From Candidatus Accumulibacter appositus (GTDB taxonomy: Bacteria > Pseudomonadota > Gammaproteobacteria > Burkholderiales > Rhodocyclaceae), in assembly GCA_000585055.1 (NCBI GenBank), contig JEMX01000018.1, forward strand, positions 206 through 49,581: a stretch of DNA of 49,376 nt, given 5' to 3'. Of the stretch, positions 29,107 to 38,071 are shown piece by piece (within the stretch, counting starts at the first letter, position 1; each line of letters opens with the position of its first letter). A program made the translations under genes and the position numbers. The notes beneath the pieces are model-generated. The model ran no database searches. It had not been told where the DNA came from and worked only from the letters and a program-made list of their open reading frames with translations.

Positions 29107-29442
29107 GCGCGACCGTGCGGGCCTTCCTCCGGGGCTAAGGGTCATGCCACGAGGGGACACCCCAAGTCATGTAAGTCATGACCGGTGGCGGAGACTTAGA
29201 GGGAAAAATGGCGATTGCTGCCCCGGCGGTTACAGGACTTATACGCGAATGTCGGAGACCGGATAAGATCCGCATTCACCGCCACCAGAGGTTGCCAATG
29301 CCCGCTACCTTGCGCTCTCGATCCGCCATCCGGGGGAGCCCCGCACACTGCGTCTTCGCTCCCGCAGCGGGAAGATCCGCCGGCCAGCCCGGGCCGTGCG
29401 CGAAGCGCACTGCGACCGTGCCGACAGGGCTGTAATCGCGGC
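29107..29442. other. Intergenic stretch upstream of the polysaccharide synthase
   Basis: No gene or clear regulatory element was recognised in these 336 bases. The synthase frame is open upstream of its chosen ATG, from about 29215. However, the extension (proline-, arginine- and cysteine-rich) does not look coding, and a signal-anchor helix follows the chosen start. Confidence 0.4.
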
Positions 29443-32400
29443 ATGTCTCAGTCCTTATCCGGCGATCCGCAGCCAAGGCCAGGCAGCGGCCCGAAAATCG
29501 CCGCAGCCGTGTTCTTCGATCCAGCCAACAAGCGCTGGCCACGTCTTCGCCTGGGGATGGCGCTGATCGCTGTCACCCTGAGCCTGCTGCTCGGCGGACT
29601 GCTGCTCAGTATTCTGGCGGCACCGGTCTTGCCGGCGCTGCATCTGCCGAACGTCAGCTTTCTCCCGCACGGTGCGCACGCGGTCCCGGACCTCCCGGCG
29701 CTGGCTCCCGAACGACCCGCGAGTCGTCGTGAACGCGGCTTGCGCAACGAGCAGCTCAAGCTCGCTCACGAGCGTGAGCGCAGCCTGCGGCAGCTGCTGC
29801 AGCCAGCGCGCGCGAATGCCGCGAACGTCGATCAGCAGCCACTGGCCATCGGCTTTTTCGTCAACTGGGACGATGCCAGCATGAGCTCGCTGAAGGAGAA
29901 CCTCGGCAGCCTGGATACGGTGATCGCCGAGTGGCTACACCTTGCGAGTGAGGACGGCACGCTGCGCGAGAACGATCCACTGCGCACCGCACACGTCACC
30001 GACTACATTCGTGCCCGCCGGCCCGACCTGACGCTGGTGCCACTGGTCAACAATTGGAACGGCCATGAATGGGAAGGCGCCAAGCTGGGACGCATGCTCG
30101 CCGAACCGGCCGCGCGCAAGCGAACGATCGAGCAGATCCTGGCTTTCGTCGAAAGCCATCGCTATGCCGGAATCAGCATCGATTTCGAGAACATGGCGGC
30201 CAGGGCGCAGCCCGATTTTCAGCGCTTCATGGCCGAGCTGTACGCCGTCATGCATCCGAGGAAGCTGCTGGTGTCGGTCAATGTGCCGGCTGCCGATGCC
30301 GCTTTCGACTACCGTCGCCTGGTTCGCAATGCCGACTACCTGATCCTGATGGCCTACGACGAGCACTGGGCCGATGGCACGCCGGGGCCGATCGCCAGTC
30401 TGCCATGGTTCGCACGCGTCCTGCGCGCCAGACAGCGCGATATCCCGGCCGAGAAAATGATCGTCGCCATCGGCAACTACGCCTACGATTGGGGGCCGCC
30501 CGGCCACCCGGCCGAGGAACGTACTTTCGAAGAGGCCGTGCTTACCGCCAAGGAATCGGAAGCCAGGCTGCAACTTGACCCGGCCTCGCTCAACCCGACC
30601 TTCGCCTACGCCGACGACGACGGCCGCCTCCATCACGTGTGGCTGCTCGACGCGGTGAGCGCCTTCAACCAGCTGCTTGCCCTGCGCTCGCTGCAGCCGC
30701 GTGGCGTCGCCCTGTGGCGGCTCGGCAGCGAGGATCCCGCCTTGTGGAAGATCTTCGGCAGGAAAGGTGCGCTGGACGCCGCGCGCGCCGAGGAACTCGG
30801 CGAGATTCGCTTCGCCTACGGCGTCGATTACGAAGGCAAGGGCGAAGTCCTCGACGTCACGGCGCAGCCGCAGATCGGCAGGCGGATCATCAAGTTCGAC
30901 ACGCAGCGTGGGCTTATCTCGGGCGAGCGCTTCACGGCTTATCCATCGCCCTACGTCATCACCCGCCACGGCGGCGCCGAACGCAAGATCGTCCTCACCT
31001 TCGATGACGGTCCGGATCCCCGGTTTACCCCACTGGTCCTCGACGCGCTGCGCGACGCCGGCGTGCCGGCGACCTTTTTCATCATCGGCGCCAACGGCCA
31101 GAACCATCCGGACTTGCTGCGCCGTGCGGTCAATGAGGGGCACGAGCTCGGCAACCACACTTTCACCCATCCGAACATTTCAAGCATCTCGCTGAAGCAA
31201 CTGGAGCTCGAACTGTCGGCGACGCAACACTTGCTGGCCAGTGAGGTCGGTCGTCACTCCCTGCTGTTCCGCTCGCCCTATGCCGTCGACGCCGAACCGG
31301 AAACCATCGACCAGGTACGCCCAGTAGAATTCGCCGCGCAGCAAGGCTATGTCAACGTCGGCATGCAGATCGACCCGGACGACTGGAAGCGCCCCGGCAC
31401 CGACGAGATCGTCAAGCGCGTCGTCGACGCGGCCGAGCGAGGCGAGGGCAACATCGTGCTGCTGCACGATTCGGGCGGCGACCGTACGCAGACGGTTGCG
31501 GCGATTCCACGCATCGCCGAAGCGCTACGCAAGCAGGGGTTCGAATTCGTCACCGTGGCGCAACTTCTCGGCCGCAGCCGCGACGCGATCATGCCGCCAG
31601 TGCCTCCCGAAGAGCAGTTGCGCAGCCGCTTGGACGGCGCCGCTTTCGCGGTCATCAATTGGGCGGGGACAGCGATCGACTGGCTCTTCGTGCTCGGCAT
31701 CGTCCTCGGTATTGCCCGCCTGCTGTTCGTTGGCGGGCTCGCCATCTACCAGCGCTACAGTGAGCGCCATCGCGTCTTTGATCCGGCCTATGCGCCATCG
31801 GTCGCGGTCGTCGTGCCGGCCTTCAACGAGGAAAAAGTGATCGTTCAGACAATCGCCTCGCTGCTCGCCTGTGACTCGCCGGGGGCGTTCGAGATCATCG
31901 TTGTCGACGACGGCTCCAGTGATGCCACCTATCGTGTGGCCAGCGAAGCCTTCGCCAACGACTCGCGCGTGCGCGTGTTCAGCCAGGCGAACGCTGGCAA
32001 GCCGGCAGCTCTCAACTTCGGCTTCGCCCAAGCGGGCGCCGAAATCGTTGTCGCCCTCGACGCCGACACGGTGTTCACCAGGGAGACGATCAGCAAGCTC
32101 GTTCGCCACTTCAGGGATCCGCAGGTCGGTGCCGTCGCCGGCAACACCAAGGTTGGCAATCGCGTCAATTTGCTCACTCGCTGGCAGGCGCTCGAGTACA
32201 TCACCAGTCAGAATCTCGATCGCCGTGCCTTCGCCGTCCTCAATTGCATCACCGTCGTTCCCGGCGCGGTCGGCGCCTGGCGTCGCGAACTGGTTGAAAG
32301 TGCTGGTGGCTTCAGGCACGACACCCTGGCCGAAGACGCCGACCTCACCCTGGCCATTCGCAAGCTCGGCAAGCGCATTGTCTATGAAGAAGAAGCCATC

Positions 32401-32913
32401 GCCCTGACGGAAGCGCCGGACACCGTGCGCGGCTTCATAGGCCAGCGCTACCGCTGGATGTATGGCACCATGCAAGCGGCCTGGAAGCATCGCGATGTCC
32501 TGTTCCGTCCGCGTTTCGGCGCGCTCGGCTTTGTCGCCCTGCCCAATGTGGTCATTTTTCAGGTGCTCTTCCCGCTGCTCTCACCGATCATGGACCTGTT
32601 ACTGATCGGCTCGCTGGGGTCGGCCGCCTTCAACTACTCGCATCACCCGGAGGAGTATTCCGCCGACAACCTATGGCGGGTCCTTTTCTACTACGCGCTC
32701 TTCGTCAGCGTCGATTACCTGGCCGCCATCCTCGCCTTCGCCCTCGAACGCAAGGAAAGCTGGGGCCTGTTGGTCTGGCTGTTCTGGCAGCGCTTCTTCT
32801 ATCGCCAGTTGATGTACTACGTCGCCATCAAGAGCACCGTGACCTCGCTGAAAGGCGTACTCGTTGGCTGGGGCAAGCTGGAACGTAAGGCGACGGTTCA
32901 GGCGCAGGCTTGA
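29443..32913 (+). CDS. Single-chain polysaccharide synthase: GH18-like, deacetylase and GT2 domains
   Basis: This 1156-residue protein has an N-terminal signal anchor (about residues 40-62). A GH18-like glycosidase domain follows: IGFFVNWDD near 136 and YAGISIDFENM near 246, keeping the final D-x-E of the catalytic motif. Next is a NodB-type deacetylase with LTFDDGPD near 519 and HTFTHPN near 572. A helix near 740-770 precedes a processive GT2 domain: VVVPAFNEEKV near 789, ALDADT near 872, TLAEDADLTL near 964 and QRYRW near 1000. Terminal helices complete it. The set mirrors PgaB (deacetylase plus hydrolase) and PgaC (synthase) of poly-GlcNAc systems fused in one chain. It therefore likely makes, trims and deacetylates an exported N-acetylhexosamine polymer (inference). 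Confidence 0.92.
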   Translation: MSQSLSGDPQPRPGSGPKIAAAVFFDPANKRWPRLRLGMALIAVTLSLLLGGLLLSILAAPVLPALHLPNVSFLPHGAHAVPDLPALAPERPASRRERGLRNEQLKLAHERERSLRQLLQPARANAANVDQQPLAIGFFVNWDDASMSSLKENLGSLDTVIAEWLHLASEDGTLRENDPLRTAHVTDYIRARRPDLTLVPLVNNWNGHEWEGAKLGRMLAEPAARKRTIEQILAFVESHRYAGISIDFENMAARAQPDFQRFMAELYAVMHPRKLLVSVNVPAADAAFDYRRLVRNADYLILMAYDEHWADGTPGPIASLPWFARVLRARQRDIPAEKMIVAIGNYAYDWGPPGHPAEERTFEEAVLTAKESEARLQLDPASLNPTFAYADDDGRLHHVWLLDAVSAFNQLLALRSLQPRGVALWRLGSEDPALWKIFGRKGALDAARAEELGEIRFAYGVDYEGKGEVLDVTAQPQIGRRIIKFDTQRGLISGERFTAYPSPYVITRHGGAERKIVLTFDDGPDPRFTPLVLDALRDAGVPATFFIIGANGQNHPDLLRRAVNEGHELGNHTFTHPNISSISLKQLELELSATQHLLASEVGRHSLLFRSPYAVDAEPETIDQVRPVEFAAQQGYVNVGMQIDPDDWKRPGTDEIVKRVVDAAERGEGNIVLLHDSGGDRTQTVAAIPRIAEALRKQGFEFVTVAQLLGRSRDAIMPPVPPEEQLRSRLDGAAFAVINWAGTAIDWLFVLGIVLGIARLLFVGGLAIYQRYSERHRVFDPAYAPSVAVVVPAFNEEKVIVQTIASLLACDSPGAFEIIVVDDGSSDATYRVASEAFANDSRVRVFSQANAGKPAALNFGFAQAGAEIVVALDADTVFTRETISKLVRHFRDPQVGAVAGNTKVGNRVNLLTRWQALEYITSQNLDRRAFAVLNCITVVPGAVGAWRRELVESAGGFRHDTLAEDADLTLAIRKLGKRIVYEEEAIALTEAPDTVRGFIGQRYRWMYGTMQAAWKHRDVLFRPRFGALGFVALPNVVIFQVLFPLLSPIMDLLLIGSLGSAAFNYSHHPEEYSADNLWRVLFYYALFVSVDYLAAILAFALERKESWGLLVWLFWQRFFYRQLMYYVAIKSTVTSLKGVLVGWGKLERKATVQAQA

Positions 32914-33087
32914 CTGTGTCATCAGCCCTTGATGAACCACGGCACTGGCAGCCGATCAGTCTGTGACGACAGTCATCTGGCGAACCAGTCTCCAGCCTGC
33001 CACCGTTCATCGACAATCCGGGCTCGCCGGGCTGCGGCGGCAGGCGATCGGCGCCACGCCGCAGTCGCCGGGAGGCGCGAACGAGAT

Positions 33088-33349
33088 CTACAGCGCCGTC
33101 GCAGCGTGCCGCCGGCGCATCTGGCCCGCCAGCACCAAGGCGAGCGCAGCGAGGCCGAGCGCTCCCGGTTCGGGCACCGCGTTCGTGCGAACGTAGGTCC
33201 GGAATCTCGGCGGTACCCAGCGTGATGCTCGTGAAAGGGACGTTAAAAATGTCTAGCGCGGGGACGGTGATCGGAATGACGCTCAGAGTCGACAATACGA
33301 ATAATCCGGGTGGCCAAGGGAAAGCGCTGTAATAATTTTCGACAGGCAA
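33088..33349 (-). pseudogene. Frameshifted PEP-CTERM protein remnant
   Basis: The minus strand encodes a sorting tail: AVPEPGALGLAALALVLAGQ, then MRRRHAATAL and a TAG stop at 33088-33090. This is the VPEP motif, hydrophobic helix and arginine cluster recognised by exosortase/EpsH. Just upstream, near 33205, the reading frame shifts; the other frame reads ALDIFNVPFTSITLGTAEIP, a plausible mature-domain end. Nothing of the signal peptide or most of the mature protein is present before the dsbD stop at 33367. It is a 3' relic of a surface protein gene. It lies next to the polysaccharide synthase, and PEP-CTERM proteins are often linked to exopolysaccharide. Confidence 0.6.
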
Positions 33350-33366
33350 GACAACTGCGGAGTGAC

Positions 33367-35193
33367 TTAGCCGAGGCGGGCCAGCAAGCCGAGGAATTCG
33401 TCGGCGCTCATGAAGCCGACGACGCGTACGCCGTCGATCTCCTGGCCCTGGCCGTCAAAGAAGATGATTCCTGGCGGGCCATAGAGATTGAAGGCTTGCA
33501 GAAGTTCCTTGTCTTCGTCCGAGTTGGCGGTGACGTCGGCTTGCAGCAGCGTCCAGCCGGCCAGCTGGGCACGCACGCGCGCATCGGAAAAGGTGAAACG
33601 TTCCATCTCCTTGCAGGACACGCACCAGTCGGCGTAGAAGTCGAGCATCACCGGCTGGCCAGCGCTCTTGATGCGGCTTTTGAGTTCGGCCAGTGTCCTG
33701 ACGCGGGTGAAGGGCAATGGCCGGACTTCGACTTCTGCCGCGCTGCTGCGCAGCACCGACAGCGGCTGCAGTGGGTCGCGCGAGCCGGCCAGCGCACCGA
33801 GCAGCATGGCCGCGCCGCCGATGAGCATGAAAATCCCGATGCCTTTCCAGAAGCGCTGCCAGCCCTTGGCGTGCGGCGGCAGCGGATCGAGCGCGTGCAG
33901 GTAGATCGCCGGGATGATCAGCAGCAAGGCCCAGGCAATCATTTGCGCGACGACCGGGATGACCGGCGCAAGCAGCCACACGGCAGTGGCCAGCAGGAGC
34001 ACGCCAAAGGACTTCTTGACCGCCTCCATCCATGGGCCCGAGCGTGGCAGCAGGGTGCCGGCCGAGAGCCCGACGGCGAGCAGCGGGGCACCCATGCCGA
34101 GCCCCATGGCGAACAGCGCTGCCCCGCCGAGGACGGCGTCGCCGCTGCGTCCGATGTAGAGCAGGGCGCCGGCCAGCGGCGCGGCGACGCAGGGGCCGAC
34201 AATGATCGCCGAGAGCACGCCCATCGCCGCCACCCCGGGCAGCGAGCCGCCGCGCAGGTGGCTGGCTTCCTCCGAGACCTTGCTTTGCAGGAAAGTCGGC
34301 ATCTGCAGTTCGTAGAAACCGAACATCGATAAGGACAGGGCGACGAAGATCAGGGCGAAGGCGCCGAGGACCCAGGCATTCTGCAGGGCGGCGGTGAGCA
34401 GCGTGCCGGTCAGTCCGGCAGCGACGCCGGCCGCGGCGTAGGTGATGGCCATGCCGAGGACGTAGGCCAGGGACAGCGAGAAGCCGCGTGCGTGCGAAAC
34501 GCCGTGACCCTCGCGGCCGGAGCCGACGATGATGCTCGAGAGGATCGGAATCATCGGAAAGCAGCATGGCGTCAAGGACAGCAACAGCCCGAAGCCGAAG
34601 AAGCTGGCGACCAGCAACCAGAAGCTGGCGTTCTTGAACAGCTGGGCGATACGTCCGGATTCGTCATTGCTGAAGTCCTGGCTCGGCGTGGCGGCGACAG
34701 CGGCTGGCGTCGTCGCCGGATCCGGCAATTCAAGGCGCAGCGTCTGCCTTTGCGGCGGATAGCAGATGCCGGCGTCGGCGCAACCCTGGGAGGTCACTTT
34801 CAGGGTCAGCGGCAGCGGCCCGGAGCTGTTGCGTTCGACCGGAATACGGATCAGCGCCTGCTGGTAATAGACTTCGACGTTGCCGAAATTGGGATCCTCC
34901 TTGACCTTGCCCGGTGGCAGGATTGGCGTGCCGAGTTGCACGCTTTCCGGTTCGGCGGCGAAGCGGAATTTGTCGCGGTAGAGGTAATAGCCCTTGGCGA
35001 TCTCGAAGCGCACTTGGATGGTCTGTCCGTCGATGGCCTGTGCAGTCGGCTTGAAGGCGATGGCCGGATCGAGGAATTCCTCGGCCCGTGCGCCCCAGGG
35101 GAACAGCATCAGCAGCGAAAGCAGCAGTGGCAGTAGCCATGAATGGTGGAAGAAGCGCCGCGAGGGGCGCTGGCAAGAGAACGGCCGGGTCAT
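33367..35193 (-). CDS. dsbD: Thiol:disulfide interchange protein DsbD
   Basis: This protein of about 608 residues moves electrons from cytoplasmic thioredoxin to periplasmic proteins. After a signal peptide (LLPLLLSLLMLFPWGARA) the alpha domain has the cysteine pair in GCADAGICYPP. The membrane domain carries one cysteine in SLTPCCFPMIPILSS and its partner in VGPCVAAPLAGALLYIG. The C-terminal thioredoxin-like domain has YADWCVSCKEMERFTF. All three redox pairs are present. The start at ATG 35193 lies just after the cutA stop (35198), which suggests translational coupling; an in-frame ATG at 35217 would overlap cutA. Neither has a strong Shine-Dalgarno. Confidence 0.93.
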   Translation of the reverse strand: MTRPFSCQRPSRRFFHHSWLLPLLLSLLMLFPWGARAEEFLDPAIAFKPTAQAIDGQTIQVRFEIAKGYYLYRDKFRFAAEPESVQLGTPILPPGKVKEDPNFGNVEVYYQQALIRIPVERNSSGPLPLTLKVTSQGCADAGICYPPQRQTLRLELPDPATTPAAVAATPSQDFSNDESGRIAQLFKNASFWLLVASFFGFGLLLSLTPCCFPMIPILSSIIVGSGREGHGVSHARGFSLSLAYVLGMAITYAAAGVAAGLTGTLLTAALQNAWVLGAFALIFVALSLSMFGFYELQMPTFLQSKVSEEASHLRGGSLPGVAAMGVLSAIIVGPCVAAPLAGALLYIGRSGDAVLGGAALFAMGLGMGAPLLAVGLSAGTLLPRSGPWMEAVKKSFGVLLLATAVWLLAPVIPVVAQMIAWALLLIIPAIYLHALDPLPPHAKGWQRFWKGIGIFMLIGGAAMLLGALAGSRDPLQPLSVLRSSAAEVEVRPLPFTRVRTLAELKSRIKSAGQPVMLDFYADWCVSCKEMERFTFSDARVRAQLAGWTLLQADVTANSDEDKELLQAFNLYGPPGIIFFDGQGQEIDGVRVVGFMSADEFLGLLARLG

Positions 35194-35197
35194 TGCG

Positions 35198-35545
35198 CTA
35201 GAGGTCTTCAGGGTCATCGGGGTGGCGCGTTTCAGCGGCTACCCAGGCGAGATAGCCGGGTAGGCCGGCGGTCACCGGCAGGGCAATGATTTCCGGTAGC
35301 TCATAGGGATGGCGTGCGCGGATTGCTGCTTCGAGCGCCGCGTAGCATTCGCTGCGGGTCTTGATCAGTAGCGGGACTTCGCTGGCAGTTTCGAGTGCGC
35401 CCTGCCAGCGGTAGATCGAGTGGCAAGGTGCCAGCACATTGATGCAGGCCGCCAGACGCGCCTCGACCAGTTCGCTGGCCAGCGCTTCGGCAGACGGTCG
35501 ATCGGGGAGGTTGGTCAGGACGAGCAGGGTGGCCACAGGGCGCAT
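35198..35545 (-). CDS. cutA: Divalent-cation tolerance protein CutA
   Basis: This 115-residue protein shows the CutA signature: LAACINVLAPCHSIYRWQG, ETASEVPLLIKTRSECY and HPYELPEIIALPVTAGLPGY. CutA forms a very stable trimer and is linked to copper tolerance; its biochemical role is not settled. GAGGAG lies four to five bases before ATG 35545. It is followed immediately by dsbD, a gene pair that is common in Proteobacteria. Confidence 0.95.
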   Translation of the reverse strand: MRPVATLLVLTNLPDRPSAEALASELVEARLAACINVLAPCHSIYRWQGALETASEVPLLIKTRSECYAALEAAIRARHPYELPEIIALPVTAGLPGYLAWVAAETRHPDDPEDL

Positions 35546-35669
35546 TGTACTCCTCTACGCCTCTACACCTCGCTCCGTGCGTCTCCGCAGCGCGCTGCGG
35601 AGGCGCGCGTGGCGGTTGGCGGAGGCTACTACTGCACGCCCCGTCGGCTCGGAGTGGCCTTGTCAGCGC

Positions 35670-36308
35670 TCAGTGCCGCCAGGCGCGGCTGACGATTTCG
35701 CGAATGACATGCAGGCGGCGGTGGAAGAAGTGATCGGCACCGGGGACGACGATCACCGGCAACTCCAGCGGCTTGGCCCATTCGATGACGTTGGCCAGTG
35801 GCACGGTGGTGTCTTCGGAGCCGTGGATGACGATGGTGTCGCCGGGGACGGCCTTGGTGTGGTATTGGCGCGCGCCCTCTACGAAGCCCGAGGCCGTGCC
35901 AACCAGTACCAGGCGCTGTGCCGGATGACCGGCTTCGAGCAAGGCCTCGGCGACGCGCGTCTGCACGTAGGCGCCGAAGGAGAAGCCGGCCAGTGCCACC
36001 GGCAGATTGCCGTAGCGGCACTTGGCTTCGGCGAGCACCGCCAGCAGGTCTTCGGTTTCGCCGCGGCCGTCGTCGTGTGTGCCCTCGGTCTGCCCGATGC
36101 CGCGAAAGTTGGGGCGCAGCGCGACGTAGTCGAGATGGTTGAAGGTACGGGCCAGGGTCTGTACCACCTTGTTGGTATTGCCGCCGCCGAACAAGGGGTG
36201 GGGGTGGCCGATCATGGCGATGCCACGCGGCGCGCCGGGGTTTTCGACGGTGATCTCGATCTTGCCGACCGGTCCGTCGATCAGCAGGTGTTCGGGCTGT
36301 ATCTTCAT
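35670..36308 (-). CDS. Alpha/beta hydrolase
   Basis: This 212-residue protein has the serine-hydrolase fold. IAMIGHPHPLFGGGNTNKVV is the oxyanion-hole region, LRPNFRGIGQTEG follows, and the nucleophile elbow is LAGFSFGAY (G-x-S-x-G). The acid and base are likely in VIHGSEDTTVPL and VVPGADHFFH. This pattern is typical of small esterase-like proteins annotated as putative alpha/beta hydrolases; no substrate is known. A purine-rich AAGGGA precedes ATG 36308. It is 28 bases downstream of the ferredoxin gene on the same strand. Confidence 0.9.
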   Translation of the reverse strand: MKIQPEHLLIDGPVGKIEITVENPGAPRGIAMIGHPHPLFGGGNTNKVVQTLARTFNHLDYVALRPNFRGIGQTEGTHDDGRGETEDLLAVLAEAKCRYGNLPVALAGFSFGAYVQTRVAEALLEAGHPAQRLVLVGTASGFVEGARQYHTKAVPGDTIVIHGSEDTTVPLANVIEWAKPLELPVIVVPGADHFFHRRLHVIREIVSRAWRH

Positions 36309-36336
36309 GGCCTGGGTTTCCCTTCGCTGCCGTGTT

Positions 36337-36645
36337 TCAGATGCGTAGCCGATCGACGACCCGCCCATTCACCAGGTGTTCCTGGATGATTTCCTCGATG
36401 TCTTCGTTGTCGACGTAGCTGTACCAGACATCCTCCGGATAGACCACCAGCACCGGCCCGTTGTCGCAACGGTCGAGGCAGCCGGCGCGGTTGATGCGCA
36501 CCTTGCCCGCTCCCTTCATCTTCAGTTCGCCGATGCGATCCTTGGCGTAGGTCTGGGCGGCAGTTGCGCCGACGTTGTTGCAGCAGGTCTCACCCTCGCC
36601 GCGCTGGTTGCAGCAGAAAAAGACGTGATGCTTGAAGTAACTCAT
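36337..36645 (-). CDS. Thioredoxin-like [2Fe-2S] ferredoxin
   Basis: This 102-residue protein starts MSYFKHHVFFCCNQRGEGET and contains CCNNVGA and NRAGCLDRCDNGPVLVVYPE, the cysteine layout of the thioredoxin-fold 2Fe-2S ferredoxins (Shethna-type, similar to NuoE C-terminal domains). The segment VWYSYVDNEDIEEIIQEHLV closes the fold as in the family. AGGAG lies nine bases upstream of ATG 36645. It heads a minus-strand run with the hydrolase, cutA and dsbD. Its electron partner is unknown. Confidence 0.92.
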   Translation of the reverse strand: MSYFKHHVFFCCNQRGEGETCCNNVGATAAQTYAKDRIGELKMKGAGKVRINRAGCLDRCDNGPVLVVYPEDVWYSYVDNEDIEEIIQEHLVNGRVVDRLRI

Positions 36646-36741
36646 GCGAGCGGGCTCCTGACGGCTGTTGGCTGATTGCGGCGGTCGATTCTAACCCCGA
36701 TTCGCCTGCCGCAAGCGTACCGCCGAGCGATGGCCTTGGGT

Positions 36742-36765
36742 CGAAGACGGGAGGAGCGGTCTTCG
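36742..36765. other. Hairpin upstream of the DnaJ-like gene
   Basis: CGAAGAC at 36742-36748 is perfectly complementary to GTCTTCG at 36759-36765, with a ten-base loop. It lies about 90 bases before the DnaJ-like start, within the divergent region between that gene and the ferredoxin gene. A TAAAAT at 36772-36777 could be a -10 element, but no well-spaced -35 was found. Confidence 0.25.
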
Positions 36766-36853
36766 ATCGCGTAAAATTCGCCTGCTGTCGTGGTGTCGGC
36801 TGGTATGCCCTCTGTCTCGGCAGCTATCCGAGGTTGCCGGAACTGTCCACTTG

Positions 36854-37969
36854 ATGACTACCTGTGAAGATCCCTTTGCCGTCCTCGGCGTCAGCCCGGA
36901 GGCTTCTGCGGCCGACGTCAAGCGCGCCTATCGCCGGCTGGCCATGCACTGGCATCCGGATCGGAACCCGGCAGCGGTGGCCGAGGCCGAGTTCAAGCGT
37001 GTAAACGCGGCCTACGAGCTGTTTCTCGATCCGCAGCGGCTGGCCGAGTGGCGACAGGCGCAGGCTGCCAGCGGACGCAGTCGCAGCGAAAGCAAAGCCA
37101 GCGCCAGCAATGCGCGCGCGAGCAGCGGCGAGGCAAGCCGTTCTGGCGCCGGCAAGGCTGCTGGCAAGCAGCGTGCCGGCAAAGACGTCACCGAGTCCTT
37201 GACCCTGAGCCTCGAGGAGGCGGCCCTTGGCTGCCGGAAAACGGTTGTCCTGACGCACGGTCTGCACTGTGGCGCCTGTCGCGGCAGTGGCCGCGTGCAA
37301 CACCGCAATTCGGTGCCCTGCAAGCGCTGCAGCGGTTGCGGTAGGGTCAGCCGAGGCGGCGGCGGGACCAGCGTCTGCGAAGGTTGCGCCGGACGTGGCT
37401 TCCTGCGCGAAACCGAGTGTCCCCCTTGCAGCGGCAGTGGCTGGTTGCAGCAGGCACGGACGCTGTCGGTGGCCGTGCCACCCGGCCTGTTCGCCGGTGA
37501 GCGCCTGCGCCTGGCCGGCCAGGCGCCGCTGCCCGCGGGCAGTGGCGCGGCAGGAGGTGACGAAGCGGGCAAGGCCGGCGATCTTTACTTCGAGATCCTG
37601 CTGGCAGAGCATCCGCTGTTTGTCCTGCACGGGCGCGACCTGCATTGCCGGGTACCGGTGAGCGCCTATCGCCTGCTTTGCGGCGGGCCGATCGAAGTGC
37701 CGAAGCTGGCGGGGACGACAACGCTGGAACTGTCCACGGACGCGCAGCACCCCTTGGAGTATCGTCTGCCCGGGCTGGGCTTTCCGGCAAAGGGACGACG
37801 TGCAGCCGGCGACCTGGTGTTGCAGTTGGAGCGCATTCATCCGCAGAGCATCACCGCCAAAGACAGGCAGCTGCTCGAGCGCCTGGCGGGCGAACTCGAA
37901 CGCCGGACGCCGCAACTTGCGGCCTGGGAAGCGCAGCTGCGGGCGCGCCGCGAGTCGGCGCGCGCCTGA
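36854..37969 (+). CDS. DnaJ-family chaperone with CxxC zinc repeats
   Basis: This 371-residue protein begins with a J domain: DPFAVLGVSPEASAADVKRA, then the HPD motif in HWHPDRNPAA and EFKRVNAAYELFLDP. The middle replaces the usual glycine/phenylalanine linker with a serine/alanine-rich segment. A zinc domain of four CxxCxxxG-like units follows: CGACRGSG, CKRCSGCG, CEGCAGRG and CPPCSGSG. The C-terminal substrate domain is visible from LSVAVPPGLFAGERLRLAG and DLYFEILLAEHPLF. It would stimulate an Hsp70 partner. The start at ATG 36854 has no strong Shine-Dalgarno. It is probably a specialised DnaJ paralogue, since dnaK/grpE are not adjacent. Confidence 0.9.
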   Translation: MTTCEDPFAVLGVSPEASAADVKRAYRRLAMHWHPDRNPAAVAEAEFKRVNAAYELFLDPQRLAEWRQAQAASGRSRSESKASASNARASSGEASRSGAGKAAGKQRAGKDVTESLTLSLEEAALGCRKTVVLTHGLHCGACRGSGRVQHRNSVPCKRCSGCGRVSRGGGGTSVCEGCAGRGFLRETECPPCSGSGWLQQARTLSVAVPPGLFAGERLRLAGQAPLPAGSGAAGGDEAGKAGDLYFEILLAEHPLFVLHGRDLHCRVPVSAYRLLCGGPIEVPKLAGTTTLELSTDAQHPLEYRLPGLGFPAKGRRAAGDLVLQLERIHPQSITAKDRQLLERLAGELERRTPQLAAWEAQLRARRESARA

Positions 37970-38071
37970 GGGCGACAGGCTTACCGTGAAAGTCGCGCGT
38001 GCTCCCTGCCCGTCGAACGATTCCGGCGTGCAAGCCGGAATGCGCGCATCGCTGCGGGTTCGCGAATCGCC

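Noticed and set aside
29215..29442. N-terminal extension of the polysaccharide synthase
   Set aside because: It lacks hydrophobic or domain character and would place the signal anchor more than 110 residues in; the ATG at 29443 fits a normal membrane protein.
32914..33087. Short plus-strand frames after the synthase
   Set aside because: No start signals and the composition fits the opposite-strand PEP-CTERM relic and spacer.
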